Source: Arthrobacter sp. StoSoilB19 (GTDB lineage Bacteria; Actinomycetota; Actinomycetes; Actinomycetales; Micrococcaceae). Taken from it: 64,000 bases of DNA. The notes under the pieces were generated by a model that did not search any database, was not told the origin of the DNA, and saw only the letters and a program-made list of their open reading frames with translations. Below, piece after piece: positions 50,723 through 58,672 of the stretch. Position 1 is the stretch's first letter. The number at the start of each line of letters is the position of its first letter. The DNA lies in assembly GCF_019977275.1 (NCBI RefSeq), contig NZ_AP024650.1:3348001-3412000 (forward strand), given 5' to 3'. Position numbers and translations under genes: made by a program.

Positions 50723-51604
50723 TCAGGTGGCCTTCTCCTGGGCCGGAACCCCGGCCGCCGCCTGCGTAGCCGCCCAGCTGGCGAGGACCTTCAGCGCGTC
50801 CTCGGACGGGCTGCCTGGCTCGGCGGTGTAGATGTTGATCCGCAGCCCGGGATCCGCGGGGAGCTCCATCGCCTCGTAGGCCAGGTCCAGATCCCCCACG
50901 ATCGAGTGGTGGAGTCGTTTGCGGCCGGTGCGGTGGTACTTCACGTCGTGCCGGGCCCAGCGGACGCGGAACTCCCCGCTGCGCGTTGAGAGCTCCCCGA
51001 TCAGGTCGGACAGGTCCTTGTCGTACGGGTTCTTCCCGGCCGTGGACCGCAGCACGGCCACGATGTCGTCAGCGGCGCGCTCCCAGTCGGCGAAGAACTC
51101 CCGCGCTTTCGGGCTCAGGAAGGTGAACCGTGCGCTGTTGGGTGGGGTGCCGCCGTCGGTCATCATCTCCAGGTACAGGGCCCGGCCCAGCTCATTGGAC
51201 GCCAGCACATCGCCGCGGTCGTTGCGGACCCAGGCCGGCGCCGCCGTAATCGCATCGATCACCCGCTGCACGCTGGGCCGCACCGTCTGCGGGCTCCGCT
51301 TGCGCCGTGCCCGCGGAGCAGCCGTGGACGCGCGGGCCAGGTCGAAAAGGTGGGCGGTCTCGGCGTCGTCCAACTGCAGGGCGCGGGCCAGGGACTCCAG
51401 GACACTGTCCGACGCTCCGGACAGATTTCCCCGCTCCAGCCGGATGTAGTAATCGATGCTCATCCCGGCGAGCATGGCCACCTCCTCCCGGCGCAGGCCC
51501 TTAACCCGCCGGTTGCCGCCGTACGCGGGCAGCCCGGCGTCGTCCGGTGTGATCCTGGCGCGGCGGGAGGTCAGGAACTTCCGCACGTCATCGCTGTTCG
51601 TCAT
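50723..51604 (-). CDS. HTH transcriptional regulator (XRE/MmyB-like)
   Basis: A 293-aa regulator. The N-terminal HTH_31-type domain reads SRRARITPDDAGLPAYGGNRR, VKGLRREEVAMLAGMSIDYYIRLERG, and is followed by the MmyB-like ligand-binding domain (AAPAWVRNDRGDVLASNELG, EFRVRWARHDVKYHRTGRKRLHHS). Such proteins typically repress a divergent oxidoreductase gene. It is divergent from the aldo-keto reductase at 51698, with a palindrome between the two. ATG 51604 is at the HTH start; the longer frame crosses the divergent gene. Confidence 0.9.
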   Translation of the reverse strand: MTNSDDVRKFLTSRRARITPDDAGLPAYGGNRRVKGLRREEVAMLAGMSIDYYIRLERGNLSGASDSVLESLARALQLDDAETAHLFDLARASTAAPRARRKRSPQTVRPSVQRVIDAITAAPAWVRNDRGDVLASNELGRALYLEMMTDGGTPPNSARFTFLSPKAREFFADWERAADDIVAVLRSTAGKNPYDKDLSDLIGELSTRSGEFRVRWARHDVKYHRTGRKRLHHSIVGDLDLAYEAMELPADPGLRINIYTAEPGSPSEDALKVLASWAATQAAAGVPAQEKAT

Positions 51605-51636
51605 GGCACCCACGCTACGCCGGGCAAATATCCCAA

Positions 51637-51659
51637 GGGAGGGACTGCCAGCCCCTCCC
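51637..51659. promoter_or_regulatory. Near-perfect 23-bp palindrome, likely operator
   Basis: GGGAGGG-A-CTG-C-CAG-C-CCCTCCC, with one mismatch per arm, lies midway in the 93-bp gap between the HTH regulator and the aldo-keto reductase. It is the best candidate for the binding site of the divergent regulator. Confidence 0.6.
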
Positions 51660-51697
51660 ACAAACCCGTCCACCCCAATACCGTGAAAGGCATGGTT

Positions 51698-52579
51698 ATG
51701 GAACTCACGCTCAACAACAAAATCACAATGCCGGCGCTCGGCCTGGGCGTCTTCCAGAGTCCCCCGGAAGAGACGACGTCGGCGGTCCAGACCGCGCTCG
51801 AGGTGGGCTACCGGCACATCGACACCGCCGCCGCCTACGGCAACGAGCGGGAGGTTGGCGAGGGCATCCGCCGTTCAGCCCTGGACCGGGCCGAGGTGTT
51901 CATCGAGACCAAGGTCTGGGTGAGCGACTACGGCTACGACCGGGCCCTGCACGCCTGGGACAAGGCCGCCGGCAAGCTGGGCGTGGAGCAGCTGGACCTG
52001 TTCATCCTGCACCAGCCCGCCCCGGACCGGTTCGAGAAGACCATCGCCGCGTACAAGGCGCTGGAGACCCTGCTCAAGGACGGGCGGGTGCGGGCCATCG
52101 GCGTCAGCAACTTCATGCCTCACCACCTGGCGCAGCTGCTCGAGGAAACCGACGTGGTCCCGGCCGTCAACCAGATCGAACTGCACCCCTACTTCGCCCA
52201 GCGGAACGTCCAGGCGGCGGACGCCGAGCACGGCATCCTCACCCAGGCGTGGTCGCCCATCGGCGGCATCACGTTCTACCCGGGCTGGGGCGAGAACCGG
52301 AAAAACGTCATGCGGGACCCGGCGATCGCCGCCGTCGCGCAGGCCCACGGCAAGACCCCCGCACAGGTGATGCTCCGCTGGCACCTGCAGCAGGGCCGCT
52401 CCGCCATCCCCAAGTCCACCAACCCGGCCCGCATCGCCGAGAACTTCGACGTGTTCGGCTTCGAGCTTTCCGCGGCCGAGCTCGCCGCCATCGACGCCCT
52501 GGACACCGGCGTCCGCAGCGGCCCCGACCCGGACGTGGCCCGCCCCGAGCGGTTCGCCATGGTCATCCCCGAAGCCTAG
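51698..52579 (+). CDS. Aldo/keto reductase
   Basis: A 293-aa NADPH-dependent reductase of the AKR5-like group. It has ALGLGVFQSPPEETTSAVQ, GYRHIDTAAAYGNEREVGEGI (catalytic Asp and Tyr), Lys in IETKVWVSDY, His in DLFILHQPAPD, and the cofactor loop IPKSTNPARIAENFDVFGF. The catalytic set Asp-Tyr-Lys-His is complete. The second ATG at 51698 has AAAGG seven bases upstream and is preferred. It begins a run of three oxidoreductase genes controlled by the divergent HTH regulator. Confidence 0.92.
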   Translation: MELTLNNKITMPALGLGVFQSPPEETTSAVQTALEVGYRHIDTAAAYGNEREVGEGIRRSALDRAEVFIETKVWVSDYGYDRALHAWDKAAGKLGVEQLDLFILHQPAPDRFEKTIAAYKALETLLKDGRVRAIGVSNFMPHHLAQLLEETDVVPAVNQIELHPYFAQRNVQAADAEHGILTQAWSPIGGITFYPGWGENRKNVMRDPAIAAVAQAHGKTPAQVMLRWHLQQGRSAIPKSTNPARIAENFDVFGFELSAAELAAIDALDTGVRSGPDPDVARPERFAMVIPEA

Positions 52580-52604
52580 AAGCCCAAGAAGAGAAGGAAC
52601 CAGC

Positions 52605-53633
52605 ATGGAATACCGCCCGCTTGGCCGCACCGGTGTGCAGGCCAGCCCCCTCTGCCTCGGTGCCATGATGTTCGGCCCGTGGGGCAACAACGACCGCGCC
52701 GACGCCACCCGCATCATCCACCACGCCCTGGACGCGGGCATCAACTTCGTCGACACCGCGGACGTCTATTCCGCCGGGGCCTCCGAGGAGATTGTCGGGG
52801 AGGCGCTCGCGGGAAAGCGCGATGACGTCTTCCTGGCCACCAAGTTCTTTATGCCCATGGATGAGGACCGCCCCAACCGCCGGGGCGGCTCCCGCCGCTG
52901 GATCATGCGCGCGGTAGAGGACTCGCTGCGCCGGCTGAACACCGACTACATCGACCTGTACCAGGTGCACCGGCCCAGCCCGGACACCGATGTGGAGGAA
53001 ACCCTGGGCGCCCTCACCGACCTGGTCCGCCAGGGCAAGGTGCGCTACATCGGCTCCTCGTCCTACTCCGGCTCCCAGATCGTGGAGGCGCAGTGGGCGT
53101 CCCGCGAACGGAACCTGGAGCGGTTCGTCACCGAGCAGCCGCCGTACTCCATCCTGACGCGCGGCATCGAGGAGGATGTGCTGCCCACCGTGCAGCGGCA
53201 CGGGATGGGCACCCTCACCTACAGCCCGCTGGCCGGCGGCTGGCTTTCCGGCCGGTGGCGGAAGGACTCGGCATCCAGGCCCACTTCCAGTGCCCGCCCC
53301 AGCGCCCGGTTCGACATGACCCAGCTCGCCAACCAGCGCAAGCTGGACATCGTGGAGGAGCTCGCCCAGGTGGCCGAATGGGCCGGCGTCACCATGATCG
53401 AGCTGGCCATCGCGTTCGTGATCAACCACCCCGGCGTTACCTCCGCCATCGTGGGTCCGCGCACCATGGAGCAGCTGGAGTCCTACCTCCCCGCGGCGGA
53501 CACCAAGCTGGCGCCCGAAGTGCTGGACCGCATCGACCAGCTGGTGGCGCCCGGCGTCACGGTCAACCCGGACGACAACAGCTACGGCGCCCATGAACTG
53601 ACGGCACAGGCACGACGGCGGCACCGGGCTTAA
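52605..53633 (+). CDS. Aldo/keto reductase (AKR11/12-like)
   Basis: A 342-aa reductase with GTP-like start MEYRPLGRTGVQASPLCLGAMMFG, HHALDAGINFVDTADVYSAG (Asp, Tyr), ATKFFMPM (Lys), DYIDLYQVHRPSPDTDVEE (His), and late SAIVGPRTMEQLESYL, the YgaS/YajO-type ending. Probably reduces an aldehyde or ketone with NADPH. It begins 25 bp after the first AKR with a GAGAAGGA site and is co-transcribed. Confidence 0.92.
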   Translation: MEYRPLGRTGVQASPLCLGAMMFGPWGNNDRADATRIIHHALDAGINFVDTADVYSAGASEEIVGEALAGKRDDVFLATKFFMPMDEDRPNRRGGSRRWIMRAVEDSLRRLNTDYIDLYQVHRPSPDTDVEETLGALTDLVRQGKVRYIGSSSYSGSQIVEAQWASRERNLERFVTEQPPYSILTRGIEEDVLPTVQRHGMGTLTYSPLAGGWLSGRWRKDSASRPTSSARPSARFDMTQLANQRKLDIVEELAQVAEWAGVTMIELAIAFVINHPGVTSAIVGPRTMEQLESYLPAADTKLAPEVLDRIDQLVAPGVTVNPDDNSYGAHELTAQARRRHRA

Positions 53634-53680
53634 CTGCCGGCGCCCGCCTCACTCTCCAACCCCCTAAGAAAGGAAAAACC

Positions 53681-54511
53681 ATGGCAACGTGGCTCATCAC
53701 AGGCTGCTCCACCGGACTTGGCCGGGCACTGGCGGAAGCCGTGCTCGCGTCCGGGCACAACGCCGTCGTCACCGCCCGCAAGGTGGAAACGCTGCAGGAG
53801 GTCACCGCCGGCTTCCCCGACACCGCGCTGGCACTCCCGCTGGACGTCACGGACAAGGCGCAGATCAGCGCGGCGGTCAAGGCGGCGGAGGAAAAGTTCG
53901 GCAGCATCGACGTGCTGGTCAACAACGCCGGCTACGGCTACCGGGCCGCCGTGGAGGAAGCGGACGACGGCGACATCCGCCGCCTGTTCGACACCAACTT
54001 CTTCGGGGCCGTGGACATGATCAAGGCAGTCCTCCCGGGCATGCGTGCCAACAAGGCCGGGTCCATCCTGAACATCTCATCCATCGGCGCCCGGATCACC
54101 CCCGCCGGCTCCGGCTACTACGCGGCCACCAAGGCCGCGCTGGAGGCCATGTCCGGGTCGCTGCGCAACGAGCTGAAACCGCTGGGCATCAACGTCACCG
54201 CCATCGAACCCGGCGGCTTCCGGACGGACTTTGCGGGCCGCTCGCTGACCCAGTCCTCGACGGCGATCGACGACTACGCGGACACGGCCGGCAAGCGCCG
54301 CAAGGAACACGACACCGCCCACGGCAACCAGCCCGGCGACCCGGACAAGGCCGCCCGGGCCATCATCGCCGTCGTCGAATCCGCCAACCCGCCGGGCCTC
54401 CTGGTCCTGGGCACCGACGCCTTCGGCGCGTTCGGCAAGGTGGCGGAAGCCCAGCGCGCCGAGCTGGAGCAGTGGCAGGAGCTGAGCACGAGCACCGACA
54501 TCACGGACTGA
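53681..54511 (+). CDS. Short-chain dehydrogenase/reductase
   Basis: A 276-aa classical SDR. TWLITGCSTGLGRALAEAVL is the cofactor motif (TGxxxGxG), DVLVNNAGYGYRAAVEEA the NNAG motif, and SSIGARITPAGSGYYAATKAALEAM the Ser/Tyr-x3-Lys site. The PGGFRTDFAG loop also fits. It is the third gene of the oxidoreductase set, 47 bp after the second AKR. The substrate is unknown. Confidence 0.93.
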   Translation: MATWLITGCSTGLGRALAEAVLASGHNAVVTARKVETLQEVTAGFPDTALALPLDVTDKAQISAAVKAAEEKFGSIDVLVNNAGYGYRAAVEEADDGDIRRLFDTNFFGAVDMIKAVLPGMRANKAGSILNISSIGARITPAGSGYYAATKAALEAMSGSLRNELKPLGINVTAIEPGGFRTDFAGRSLTQSSTAIDDYADTAGKRRKEHDTAHGNQPGDPDKAARAIIAVVESANPPGLLVLGTDAFGAFGKVAEAQRAELEQWQELSTSTDITD

Positions 54512-54543
54512 GCCGGTCAGCTACCGGCCGGGCTGGCTTCAGC

Positions 54544-54653
54544 GACGCGCAACTTCATCTTCGCGGCTCATATTCCCCCACGCAGACCAAATCAGGGCAG
54601 CGAATGGGAATTTGCGCGTCGGAAATGAAGAGGCGCGTCGCAGCAAAACGGCG
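54544..54653. repeat. Dispersed palindromic repeat, copy 4
   Basis: GACGCGCAACTTC at the left end, CATATTCCCCCACGCAGACC in the middle and AATTTGCGCGTC (54609-54620) plus AGGCGCGTCGC at the right. It fills the gap between the SDR gene and the convergent DinB-like gene. Confidence 0.65.
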
Positions 54654-54680
54654 CAGGCCCGGTGCGAGGGTGAGTTCGCG

Positions 54681-55229
54681 CTACCTACCTGGGGGCAGGG
54701 ACGGCAGCGTGGTCAGGCTGAGCTGCGCGCGGTGGTGACGGTAGTGCTTGGGCGCCCACTCCAGGACGTCCCGGCGGCTCATCCACGGCATGAAATAGGG
54801 GTCCCACGCGGTGGGCATCGTCATGCCGCGACCCAGCGCATCCTGGTTGGCGTGGCCGTACCAGTTCACGATCACCGCCGTAGTCCGGTCCATCATCCGG
54901 AGCATGCCGGCTGGCTTCAGGACCCGGCCCCCGGCGGCGCTCCCGGCCCAGTTCACCCAGTTGTACGGGCGGGCGCACGAATCCAGGAGGCGGCTCCAGG
55001 TCCGGGAGGCCGGGGGCGGCAGGTGCGAGAACAGCCCCAGGAGCGGTATGCCCGCCAGCGTGATGTTCTGGCCGAGGACCATGTGGAAGAGCAGTTGCCG
55101 GTTGGTCCACCGCGTTCCGATGGACGGGAGGTCCAGCTCGTCATCGCTGGAGCCCAGGACGATGTTCCGGAAGTCGGCCGCGATCCACAGCAGGTCCGCT
55201 TTCACTGGATCACTGTCCCGTTCCGTCAT
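54681..55229 (-). CDS. DinB-like/YfiT-like protein
   Basis: A 182-aa four-helix-bundle protein of the DinB/mycothiol-dependent type. The first helix (ADLLWIAADFRNIVLGSSDDEL) is followed by TRWTNRQLLFHMVLGQNITLA, which has the first metal His, and a C-terminal APKHYRHHRAQLSLTTL with more His residues. These would form the usual three-His metal site. Such enzymes often use mycothiol in actinobacteria; the substrate is unknown. GGGAGG lies seven bases before the ATG. Confidence 0.75.
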   Translation of the reverse strand: MTERDSDPVKADLLWIAADFRNIVLGSSDDELDLPSIGTRWTNRQLLFHMVLGQNITLAGIPLLGLFSHLPPPASRTWSRLLDSCARPYNWVNWAGSAAGGRVLKPAGMLRMMDRTTAVIVNWYGHANQDALGRGMTMPTAWDPYFMPWMSRRDVLEWAPKHYRHHRAQLSLTTLPSLPPGR

Positions 55230-55267
55230 CGGGGCCTCCCGTCCTTGGACATCAGCCGGTGTTCACA

Positions 55268-56653
55268 TCATAGGCTGGCAGGTTCGGCGGTGCGTCCGTG
55301 CTGCAGGCCCGTGGCGAAGCCGATGGTCACGGGCACCGGCGCGGACGTTCCGCAGCAGGAGTCCCCGGCGGTGTCGGCGGCGTCACCGGCCTCGGTAGGG
55401 AGGCTGGTGGAGCACACCCCGGTCTCCGGCAGTTCGAGTTCCACGGTGTCCGCGGCTTCGGTATCGCCTGCCAGGGCTGCGGCGATGGAGCGGACCTGTT
55501 CGTAGCCCGTGGCCATGAGGAAGGTGGGCGCCCGGCCGTAGGACTTCATGCCGGCCAGGTAGAAGTCCTTTTCCGGCTGTTCCAGGATCCTGGCGCCATG
55601 GGCCGGAACCGTGCCGCAGCTGTGGAAGTCGGGATCGATCAGCGGGCCCAGGGCCTTGGGGGCATCGACGGCCGGATCCAGGTCCAGCCGCAGCTCGGAC
55701 AGGATGGACAGGTCCGGCCGGAACCCTGTGGCCGGGATGACCCTGTCCACGGTGAGGCTGCGGCCATCCGTTGCGTGCACGGTGACCTTGCCGTCACGGG
55801 TTTTGAGGCGGCCGGTGTGGAAGTTTGTGAGGAGCTGGACGGCACCGGTGTCGACGGCGGTGTGCAGCCGGGCGCCCAGCTGGCCGCGGGCGGGCAGCTG
55901 GTCGGCGTCCCCGCCGCCGTAGGCACGGGCAGGCGTGGCGGCCCGGATGGCCCAGAGGACTTCCGTTCCCGGGTTGGCGCGGGCCACGCGGGCCAGGTCC
56001 AGGACCATGTTGGCGGCGGAGTGGCCGGAGCCGATGACAAGGGTGCGGCGGCCGGCGAATCCGCCGCCGGTCACGTCCGGCAGGGGCCCGGTGACCAGCC
56101 CGGCGGCCCGGGCTTCCGCCTCACCCGGGGCGGGCAGGCCGGAAGCTCCCAGGGGCGCCGGCGTGGTCCAGGTTCCGGAGGTGTCAATCACGGCGCGGGC
56201 CAGGAGCTCCGACGTTTCCCCGCTGCCGTCCTGGATGCGCAGGAGGAACGGGGCGGCGTCGCGGCCCTGGCTGCGGCCCTTGTCCATGCCCTGCCGGCTG
56301 ACAGCAACTACCTTCGCCCCGGTCCGGATCCGGTCCTTGAGTTCCGGTGTGGCGGCCAGCGGTTCCAGGTAGTCGGAGACGATCTGGGAGCCGTACGGCA
56401 GCGCGGTGGGGCGGGGCGCTGCCCAGCCGGCCCGTTCCAGCAGGCGCACGGCGGCGGCATCCAGGTTGTACTTCCACGTGGAGAAGACGCGCACATGGCC
56501 CCACTCACGGATGGCGGCACCCACCGTGGGCCCGGCCTCGAGCACGATGGGTTCCAGTCCGCGTTCCAGCAGGTGCGCGGCCGCGGCCAGGCCGACGGGC
56601 CCGGCGCCGATGACGGCCAGGGGGAGGGATGGTGAGCTTGCCTTGTGGCTCAT
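55268..56653 (-). CDS. FAD-dependent flavoprotein (ArsO-like)
   Basis: A 461-aa flavoprotein with LAVIGAGPVGLAAAAHLLER (FAD Rossmann), a second nucleotide-binding RRTLVIGSGHSAANMVLDLA, and RVIPATGFRPDLSILSEL. These match flavin monooxygenase-like proteins often found in arsenic resistance clusters as ArsO. A C-terminal stretch with CSTSLP and DSCCGTSAPV has clustered cysteines. It overlaps the aquaporin gene by four bases and follows ArsR. It is inferred to be involved in arsenic metabolism, not proven. The longer upstream frame overlaps the aquaporin gene and is rejected. Confidence 0.82.
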   Translation of the reverse strand: MSHKASSPSLPLAVIGAGPVGLAAAAHLLERGLEPIVLEAGPTVGAAIREWGHVRVFSTWKYNLDAAAVRLLERAGWAAPRPTALPYGSQIVSDYLEPLAATPELKDRIRTGAKVVAVSRQGMDKGRSQGRDAAPFLLRIQDGSGETSELLARAVIDTSGTWTTPAPLGASGLPAPGEAEARAAGLVTGPLPDVTGGGFAGRRTLVIGSGHSAANMVLDLARVARANPGTEVLWAIRAATPARAYGGGDADQLPARGQLGARLHTAVDTGAVQLLTNFHTGRLKTRDGKVTVHATDGRSLTVDRVIPATGFRPDLSILSELRLDLDPAVDAPKALGPLIDPDFHSCGTVPAHGARILEQPEKDFYLAGMKSYGRAPTFLMATGYEQVRSIAAALAGDTEAADTVELELPETGVCSTSLPTEAGDAADTAGDSCCGTSAPVPVTIGFATGLQHGRTAEPASL

Positions 56654-57354
56654 GAGAGCACCTTTCGGTCGGCCGCCGGGGCGGCGGAAACAGCAGCAAA
56701 GGAGGGGTAGAGGAAGCGGACCAGGAGGAACCCGGCGGCGCCGCCCAGCAGCTGCGCCAGGATGAAGGCAGGGGCCGACGGCGGCGCGATGCCGGCAAAG
56801 GTGTCCGTGACGGTGCGCGCCATGGTCACCGCAGGGTTGGCGAAGCTGGTGGAGCTGGTGAACCAATAGGCGGCCGTGATGTAGCCGCCGACGGCGAACG
56901 CCACGCGGTCAGCACGGCCCGACCGGACGGTGCCGAAGATGACCAGCAGCAGGCCCACCGTGGCAATGACTTCCCCAAGCCAGAGCGGGACGCCGGTGCG
57001 CTGGTGCGTGGACCAGCTGACGGCGTCCAGCCCGAACATCAGGTTGGCGGCCACCGTGCCGGCCAGGCCGCCCAGGATCTGCCCCGCAACCAGGCCGGCC
57101 GCCGTGGTGGTGTCGATCATCCCCAGCGCCCGCTCCACCAGGGTCACCACCGGATTGAACGACGCCGACACCGGCTGCAGTGCCATGATCAGCGCCACCA
57201 GCGCGGCACCCGTGGCGAGGCTGTTCTGCAAAAGCTGCAGGCCGACTTCGTCCGGTGACAGCCTGGATGCCATCACGCCCGAGCCGACCACGGCCATCAC
57301 CAGGAACGCGGTGCCGAGAAACTCTGCCGTGGCACGCCGGGCCAGACCGGTCAT
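56650..57354 (-). CDS. MIP/aquaporin-like channel
   Basis: A 234-aa channel with six spans and two half-helix motifs: FNPVVTLVER (NPV instead of NPA) and FANPAVTMAR (NPA plus the selectivity Arg). Members next to arsR genes (AqpS-type) transport arsenite or methylarsenicals. It overlaps arsR by four bases and the flavoprotein by four bases, a tightly coupled three-gene unit. NPV in the first motif is a common variation for glycerol-type channels. Confidence 0.88.
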   Translation of the reverse strand: MTGLARRATAEFLGTAFLVMAVVGSGVMASRLSPDEVGLQLLQNSLATGAALVALIMALQPVSASFNPVVTLVERALGMIDTTTAAGLVAGQILGGLAGTVAANLMFGLDAVSWSTHQRTGVPLWLGEVIATVGLLLVIFGTVRSGRADRVAFAVGGYITAAYWFTSSTSFANPAVTMARTVTDTFAGIAPPSAPAFILAQLLGGAAGFLLVRFLYPSFAAVSAAPAADRKVLS

Positions 57355-57701
57355 GCGGCCTGCCCGCCGATCAGGGCGGCCAGGTTCTGCAGGGCCTCGG
57401 TGCGGGCCCGGTAGTAAACCCACACGCCGCGCTTTTCCCGCTCCAGCAGACCCACCTCATGCAGGATCTTCAGGTGGTGGCTGATGGTGGGCTGGGACAG
57501 CTCGAAGGCATCGTTGAGGTCGCAGACGCAGGCTTCGCCGCCCTCATGCGAGGCGACCATGGACATCAGCCGCAGCCGGACCGGATCCGCCAGGGCCTTC
57601 AGCAAGGGGGCGATCCCTTCAGCTTCCGGCAGGGACAAGGGCTCCCGGGCCAGCGGCGCGCAGCACGCCACCGCCTGGACCGGGGTCAACTCCAAAGACA
57701 T
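57351..57701 (-). CDS. arsR: ArsR-family metalloregulator
   Basis: A 116-aa ArsR/SmtB repressor. VACCAPLAREPLSLPEAEGI is the N-terminal part with a Cys pair, then LADPVRLRLMSMVASHEGGEACVCDL (metal-binding Cys-V-C in alpha3), the recognition helix FELSQPTISHHLKILHEVGLLE and KRGVWVYYRARTEAL. CxC in the DNA-binding region is the typical arsenite/antimonite site; the N-terminal CC may contribute the third ligand. ATG 57701 lies inside a long palindrome, which is its likely operator. First gene of the arsR-aquaporin-flavoprotein operon. Confidence 0.9.
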   Translation of the reverse strand: MSLELTPVQAVACCAPLAREPLSLPEAEGIAPLLKALADPVRLRLMSMVASHEGGEACVCDLNDAFELSQPTISHHLKILHEVGLLEREKRGVWVYYRARTEALQNLAALIGGQAA

Positions 57702-57739
57702 AGACACACGTAAATATTTACACTCATCTATGTCTTTGG
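57692..57739. promoter_or_regulatory. 48-bp palindrome, ArsR operator overlapping the start codon
   Basis: Arms CCAAAGACATAGA (57692-57704) and TCTATGTCTTTGG (57727-57739) are perfectly complementary, with TAAATATTTA (57711-57720) exactly at the centre. The arsR ATG is within the right-to-left arm. Binding would block both transcription and the start site. The same ATG-TCT-TTG occurs on the plus strand by symmetry. Confidence 0.75.
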
Positions 57740-57841
57740 CAACCCCAACATTCCGCTGTACGAAAGAGCCCCTTGCACCCTTCTGCGCACGGGCAAATAG
57801 GATGGCACCTGGAGCTAACCGCCGCACACGAAGGGCGCACC

Positions 57842-58615
57842 ATGATCGAGATCCTCACCCCGGCTGAGGTGGCCCGCGCCCGGGAGACCGGCGCCCTGGT
57901 GGCTGACATCCTGCAGGCGATGAAAAGCCGCGCAACCGTCGGCACCAACCTCCTGGACATCGACCAGTGGACCAAGGAGATGATCACCGACGCGGGGGCG
58001 GAATCCTGCTACGTGGACTACGCGCCGTCCTTCGGCCGGGGTCCCTTCGGCCACTACATCTGCACGGGCGTCAACGATGCCGTGCTGCACGGGCTGCCCC
58101 ACAACTACGCACTGGCCGACGGCGATTTGCTGACCCTGGACCTCGCCGTCGTCAAGAACGGGATGGCCGCGGACGCCGCCATCAGCTTCATCGTGGGCGA
58201 ATCACGGCCGGCGGAGAGCGTGGCGATGATCGAGGCGACGGAACGCGCCCTGGCAGCCGGGATCGCCGCCGCAGGGCCGGCAGCCAAGATCGGGGACATC
58301 TCGTACGCCATCGGCCGCGTCCTCATTGATGCGGGGTATCCGGTCAACACGCAGTTCGGCGGCCATGGCATCGGTTCCACCATGCACCAGGACCCGCACG
58401 TGCCCAACACCGGGCGGCCCGGCCGCGGCTTCAAGCTGCGGCCCGGGCTTCTGCTCGCGCTGGAGCCCTGGATCATGGCGGACACGGACCAGCTGGTGAC
58501 GGACGACGACGGGTGGACGCTAAGGAGCGCCACCGGCTGCAGGACGGCCCACACCGAGCACACCATCGCCATCACGGAGGACGGCGCCGAGATCCTGACG
58601 CTGCCTTCGCGGTAG
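57842..58615 (+). CDS. map: Methionine aminopeptidase, type I
   Basis: A 257-aa enzyme removing N-terminal methionine from proteins. The five metal ligands are visible: Asp in LLTLDLAVVKNGMAADAAISF (two Asp), His in GGHGIGSTMHQDPHVPN, Glu in LLALEPWIM and Glu in HTEHTIAITEDG. YICTGVNDAVLHGLP holds the substrate His. An upstream in-frame extension is rejected because GAAGGGCG lies before ATG 57842. It is monocistronic and unrelated to its neighbours. Confidence 0.94.
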   Translation: MIEILTPAEVARARETGALVADILQAMKSRATVGTNLLDIDQWTKEMITDAGAESCYVDYAPSFGRGPFGHYICTGVNDAVLHGLPHNYALADGDLLTLDLAVVKNGMAADAAISFIVGESRPAESVAMIEATERALAAGIAAAGPAAKIGDISYAIGRVLIDAGYPVNTQFGGHGIGSTMHQDPHVPNTGRPGRGFKLRPGLLLALEPWIMADTDQLVTDDDGWTLRSATGCRTAHTEHTIAITEDGAEILTLPSR

Positions 58616-58672
58616 CGACTATTCGGTCCCGCGACGGTGTGCCCGCTCAGGGCATCCCTGCCCGCTGGTCGG

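Noticed and set aside
53689..54738. 349-codon frame overlapping the SDR gene on the same strand
   Set aside because: It is a frame-shifted reading of the SDR gene; the sequence is Arg/Gly-rich and has no domain.
57731..57867. Plus-strand ATG-TCT-TTG frame in the arsR operator
   Set aside because: It arises from the symmetry of the palindrome. The downstream product shows no conserved features and it runs into the map leader; kept only as a remark on the operator.
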